Source of the DNA: DATDAH01 sp036525535
GTDB lineage: Bacteria > Actinomycetota > Acidimicrobiia > Acidimicrobiales > DATDAH01
Direction: 5' to 3'
DNA length: 17,939 nucleotides
Assembly: GCA_036525535.1 (NCBI GenBank)
Contig: DATDAH010000172.1
Coordinates: forward strand, 1-17,939
The position numbers were made by a program, and so were the translations under genes. Under the pieces are notes generated by a model. That model saw only the letters and a list, made by a program, of their open reading frames with translations. It was not told the origin of the DNA and did not search any database. This document shows positions 15,567 through 17,939 of this stretch, piece after piece (the stretch's first letter is position 1; each line of letters begins with the position of its first letter).

Positions 15567-16664
15567 CTAGGCCTGCGTCGCCAGCAACGGCACCCACATC
15601 TCGGCTGACGTGAGCGAGCCGTGCCGCCCGATCAGGTGATAGGGCCCCGAGTCGTTGGGGTCGTCGAAGGCCACCGGCTCCCGGGCCACGAGGGCCACGT
15701 CACCCAGCCGACCGGCTGCCGCGGGGGTCAGCTTCCCGAGCCACTGCTCGGCCTCGATCTGCTCCAGGCTGACGACCCAGGCGGTGTCGCCGTGGTGGGC
15801 CGTGGCGGCGTCCAGCAGGGCATCGGCCTGACCGGACCGGGCGTGCAGCCACCGGAAGCGGGCTTCACCCGACTGGAGGCGCACGTGGCGCAAGACGTCG
15901 GCCGCGGGGGTGATGACGTTGTCACCGACGTCGACCTGGCCGTGGTCCGAGGTGACGACCAGGGTCGCGCCGGGAGGGAGCGTGTCGAGCAGGTCGGCCA
16001 CCAGGCGGTCGGTGGCCCGCAGCTCGGCGTCGTAGTGGTCGGCCAGCCCGTACTCGTGGGACACCTTGTCGATGCCCTCGTAGTAGGCGTAGACGAAGGG
16101 CTCCCCGGCCCCGACGAGTCGGCCGACCTCGGTCACCAGGGTCGACGCCATGCGGTACGGCGTGAGCCGGGTCTGGTTCAGGTGGGCCAGCGTGAAGCCG
16201 GAGTGGGCGAACTCGGCCCGGGTCACCACGGGCGGGCGCTCGGCGCCGAACGGGGCGGCGGACTGGATCGAGGTCGGGGGGACGACCTTGCGCATGTCAC
16301 CGTCCGGGGTGGCCCAGCGCAGCACGTTGAGGATGCTGTCGTTGACCACCATGCGGTAGCCGACGATCCCGTGCTCGCCGGGGGACAGGCCGGTGGAGAT
16401 CGAGGTGAGGGCGCAGGCGGTCGTGCTGGGGGCCACGGTGCAGATGCGACCGCCCTCCATGCCCGCCATCGTCGGGGCGAGGGCCAGGCGCTCCTGGAGC
16501 TGGTCCCAGCCGAGGCCGTCGAGGACGAGCAGCACGACCTGGTCACTCTCGACGGCGACCGCGGGCAGCCAGGAGGGGGCCTGGTCGAGCTGTCCCAGCA
16601 GGGCGGGCACCACGTTGTTCACAGTGGCGCCGTCGTAATCGGGCACCACGGGTTGATCACCCAC
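15567..16664 (-). CDS. Alkaline-phosphatase-superfamily phosphodiesterase / nucleotide pyrophosphatase-like protein
   Basis: 365-aa two-metal hydrolase of the type I phosphodiesterase/nucleotide pyrophosphatase group. The metal and nucleophile motifs are all visible: LLVLDGLGWD with Asp49, APSTTACALTSISTGLSPGEHGIVGY with the likely nucleophile Thr82, YYEGIDKVSHEYG (Asp and His ligands), VVTSDHGQVDV (Asp and His ligands) and a final HGSLTSAEMWVP His. No signal peptide or membrane anchor is seen, so it appears cytoplasmic. The substrate (nucleotide, phospholipid or phosphonate ester) cannot be told. The GTG at 16662-16664 is supported by GGAAGG 7 nt upstream. It is probably co-transcribed with bpa and diverges from the Rrf2 gene. 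Confidence 0.88.
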   Translation of the reverse strand: MGDQPVVPDYDGATVNNVVPALLGQLDQAPSWLPAVAVESDQVVLLVLDGLGWDQLQERLALAPTMAGMEGGRICTVAPSTTACALTSISTGLSPGEHGIVGYRMVVNDSILNVLRWATPDGDMRKVVPPTSIQSAAPFGAERPPVVTRAEFAHSGFTLAHLNQTRLTPYRMASTLVTEVGRLVGAGEPFVYAYYEGIDKVSHEYGLADHYDAELRATDRLVADLLDTLPPGATLVVTSDHGQVDVGDNVITPAADVLRHVRLQSGEARFRWLHARSGQADALLDAATAHHGDTAWVVSLEQIEAEQWLGKLTPAAAGRLGDVALVAREPVAFDDPNDSGPYHLIGRHGSLTSAEMWVPLLATQA

Positions 16665-16671
16665 CCGGCAT

Positions 16672-16677
16672 CCTTCC
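16672..16677 (-). promoter_or_regulatory. Ribosome binding site deciding the phosphodiesterase start
   Basis: GGAAGG on the minus strand ends 7 nt before the GTG at 16664. It abuts an out-of-frame ATG at 16671, which is therefore unlikely to be used. Confidence 0.5.
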
Positions 16678-16688
16678 GTCGGCTGGGC

Positions 16689-16694
16689 AACCTA
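16689..16694 (-). promoter_or_regulatory. Putative -10 hexamer of the phosphodiesterase-bpa unit
   Basis: TAGGTT on the minus strand lies 24 nt before the GTG at 16664, predicting a short leader of about 17 nt that includes the GGAAGG site. Confidence 0.35.
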
Positions 16695-16744
16695 CTCAGC
16701 CGAGGGCGGGCTCCACCACCGCGACCGGTCGCGCCAGGGACTCC

Positions 16745-16750
16745 TACGAT
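16745..16750 (+). promoter_or_regulatory. Putative -10 hexamer of the Rrf2 transcript
   Basis: TACGAT lies 6 nt before the ATG at 16757. The first codon at leaderless distance is therefore that of the 6-codon ORF, not the Rrf2 GTG at 16774. A weak GAC-containing -35-like stretch (around 16721-16726) is about 18 nt upstream. Confidence 0.45.
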
Positions 16751-16756
16751 GGGCCG

Positions 16757-16777
16757 ATGCCGGTGCGGTCCGCGTGA
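16757..16777 (+). CDS. 6-codon leader ORF overlapping the Rrf2 start
   Basis: ATG-CCG-GTG-CGG-TCC-GCG-TGA encodes MPVRSA. Its TGA (16775-16777) overlaps the Rrf2 GTG start (16774-16776) as GTGA, the standard arrangement for translational coupling. It begins 6 nt after a TACGAT hexamer. I see no ribosome binding site for the Rrf2 GTG itself. Expression is inferred, not shown. Confidence 0.35.
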   Translation: MPVRSA

Positions 16778-17214
16778 AGGTCTCGACCAGGGGCGACTAC
16801 GCCAGTCGCGCCCTGCTGTCGCTGACCCTGCACCAGGACGAGTCCGGGCCGACCTCGGTCCGGGACATCGCCGAGCGCACCGCGCTCCCCCAGCCCTACC
16901 TCGAGCAGATCCTCCTCGCCCTGAAGGGCGCCGGCCTCGTCCGCTCCAAGCGGGGTGTCGGCGGCGGCTACGTCCTGGCCAAGCCCCCGTCGGAGATCAC
17001 CCTCGGCGCCATCGTCAGCGCGGTGGACGGCCCCATCGCCGCCGGTGACTTCGGCCAGCCCCACCAGGACGGAGCCTGCAACCACGAGGGCCAGTGCGTC
17101 CTCCTGGCCGTCTGGCAGGACGTCGGTGCCATCCTCCGCACGCACCTCGAGGCTCTCACGCTCGCCGACATCGCCGCCATGGCCCGCGGCGAGAAGCCCT
17201 GGCCCGACGCCTAG
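16774..17214 (+). CDS. Rrf2-family transcriptional regulator
   Basis: 146-aa winged-helix regulator of the Rrf2 family (IscR, NsrR, CymR relatives). The start KVSTRGDYASRALLSL is the family signature, and the helix-turn-helix spans about 26-52 (TSVRDIAERTALPQPYLEQILLALKGAGL). The wing GVGGGYVLAKPPSEITLG is at 61-78. The sensor region has only two cysteines, Cys102 and Cys108, with His104 between and no third Cys six residues on. This differs from the three-Cys Fe-S set of IscR/NsrR, so an iron-sulphur cluster is possible but not assured; a thiol or CymR-like role is the alternative. The GTG at 16774 gives the exact family N-terminus. Its stop shares CTAG with the stop of the convergent pseudouridine synthase gene. 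Regulatory targets are unknown. Confidence 0.92.
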   Translation: MKVSTRGDYASRALLSLTLHQDESGPTSVRDIAERTALPQPYLEQILLALKGAGLVRSKRGVGGGYVLAKPPSEITLGAIVSAVDGPIAAGDFGQPHQDGACNHEGQCVLLAVWQDVGAILRTHLEALTLADIAAMARGEKPWPDA

Positions 17215-17939
17215 GACAGCACCGCGAGGACGGCCTGGAGGTCCTCCGGCAGGGGTGCGGTGAATTCGCACCCCTCCCCCGTGACGGGGTGGGTGAAGGC
17301 GAGGCGGCGGCTGTGGAGGAAGGGGTGGTCGAGGGGGAGGCCGGAGCGGTCCCCGTACGCCCGGTCCCCGATGAGGGGGTGGCCGATGGCCGAGAAGTGC
17401 ACGCGGATCTGGTGGGTGCGGCCGGTCTCGAGCCGCACGGCCAGGAGGGTGGCGGGCTCGGGGTCGGCATACCGATCCTCGATCTCGTAGTCGGTGGCTG
17501 CGGGGCGACCGTCGGGGGTGACGGCCTGCAGGGTGGGACGTTGGGGATCCCGGCCGATGGCCGCCTCGATCCGGCCCGTGGCCTCAGGCACCGTGCCCGC
17601 GACCAGCGCCGCGTACTCCCGCTCGATGTCGTGGGCCGCGATCATGGCGCTGAGGCGTTCATGGGCCTGCTCGGTCCGGGCGACCACGAGGAGGCCGGAC
17701 GTGCCCCGGTCGAGGCGGTGGACGATGCCCGGACGGGTCCGGTCCGGGCCGACCCCTACGAGTCCGGGGTCGAGGCCCAGCAGGCCGTGGACGAGGGTCG
17801 GCTCGTCGGTCCCCGAGCCGGGATGGACGACCAGGCCGGCGGGCTTGTCCACCACGTAGAGGTGATCGTCGGCGTGGACCAGGGACACCACGACTCCGGC
17901 ATCGGCCTCGACCGCGGGCTCGATCGGCGGCTCGTGGTC
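17211..17939 (-). CDS. rluD: RluD-family 23S rRNA pseudouridine synthase, cut by the right window edge
   Basis: Pseudouridine synthase of the RluA/RluD group, which modifies uridines of 23S rRNA. Visible motifs are VVDKPAGLVVHPG near the start, the catalytic-Asp loop IVHRLDRGTSGLLVVART, EREYAALVAGTVPE and the closing RLETGRTHQIRVHFSAIGHPLIGDRAYG. About 242 residues are in the window. The frame stays open to base 17939 and reads EPPIEP before the domain, like the linker that follows the S4 RNA-binding domain in RluD. The S4 domain and true start therefore lie outside; a GTG at 17891 is internal. RluD is preferred over RluA/RluC on the motif wording and the probable N-terminal extension. Convergent with the Rrf2 gene, sharing CTAG at the stops. 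Confidence 0.9.
   Translation of the reverse strand, partial: DHEPPIEPAVEADAGVVVSLVHADDHLYVVDKPAGLVVHPGSGTDEPTLVHGLLGLDPGLVGVGPDRTRPGIVHRLDRGTSGLLVVARTEQAHERLSAMIAAHDIEREYAALVAGTVPEATGRIEAAIGRDPQRPTLQAVTPDGRPAATDYEIEDRYADPEPATLLAVRLETGRTHQIRVHFSAIGHPLIGDRAYGDRSGLPLDHPFLHSRRLAFTHPVTGEGCEFTAPLPEDLQAVLAVLS

Noticed and set aside
16657..16671. Minus-strand mini-ORF MPGG overlapping the phosphodiesterase start
   Set aside because: The GGAAGG site directly abuts its ATG, too close for initiation, and is well spaced for the GTG at 16664.

Overview
This is ordinary core chromosome from a GC-rich actinobacterium. The gene content and codon use (very high GC third positions, frequent GTG starts, a Bpa-type proteasome activator, DnaE1 with an intact PHP metal site, menaquinone as quinone) fit a deep-branching actinomycete-like lineage. 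The class Acidimicrobiia is my best guess, but it cannot be fixed from sequence reading alone. I see no mobile elements, CRISPR arrays, rRNA or tRNA genes. No gene-free stretch exceeds about 120 bases, so the window is almost fully coding.

Left part (1-7188): a scattered but nearly contiguous menaquinone (vitamin K2) cluster. A partial gene runs in from the left edge. Then come menG/ubiE and menF (+ strand, 4-nt gap), menD (- strand, convergent with menF across a perfect 20-bp palindrome), menH (+ strand, divergent from menD by only 25 nt), and menA, menB and an SDR oxidoreductase (- strand, transcribed SDR-menB-menA). Together these cover chorismate to isochorismate (MenF), SEPHCHC (MenD), SHCHC (MenH), DHNA-CoA (MenB), prenylation (MenA) and the final methylation (MenG). 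menC, menE and a DHNA-CoA thioesterase are absent and must lie elsewhere.

Middle (7251-11236): a small uncharacterised protein, a large DUF255/YyaL-type thioredoxin-fold protein closed by a strong hairpin, and a two-gene minus-strand pair (uncharacterised 223-aa protein, then a nitroreductase).

Right part (11350-17939): dnaE, the proteasome activator gene bpa, and an alkaline-phosphatase-superfamily phosphodiesterase, all on the minus strand. A divergent Rrf2-family regulator follows. The last gene is a RluD-type pseudouridine synthase whose start lies beyond the right edge.

The most interesting signals are regulatory. Several first-in-unit genes have a TANNNT hexamer (mostly TACGNT or TAGGGT) 6-8 nt before the start codon, the geometry of leaderless transcripts. 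menD and menH share overlapping divergent -10 hexamers. The Rrf2 gene is preceded by a leaderless-looking 6-codon ORF whose stop overlaps its GTG start. The dnaE leader holds an 18-nt operator-like palindrome next to DnaA-box-like repeats. I found no clear wholly new system; two uncharacterised proteins are the main protein-level unknowns.
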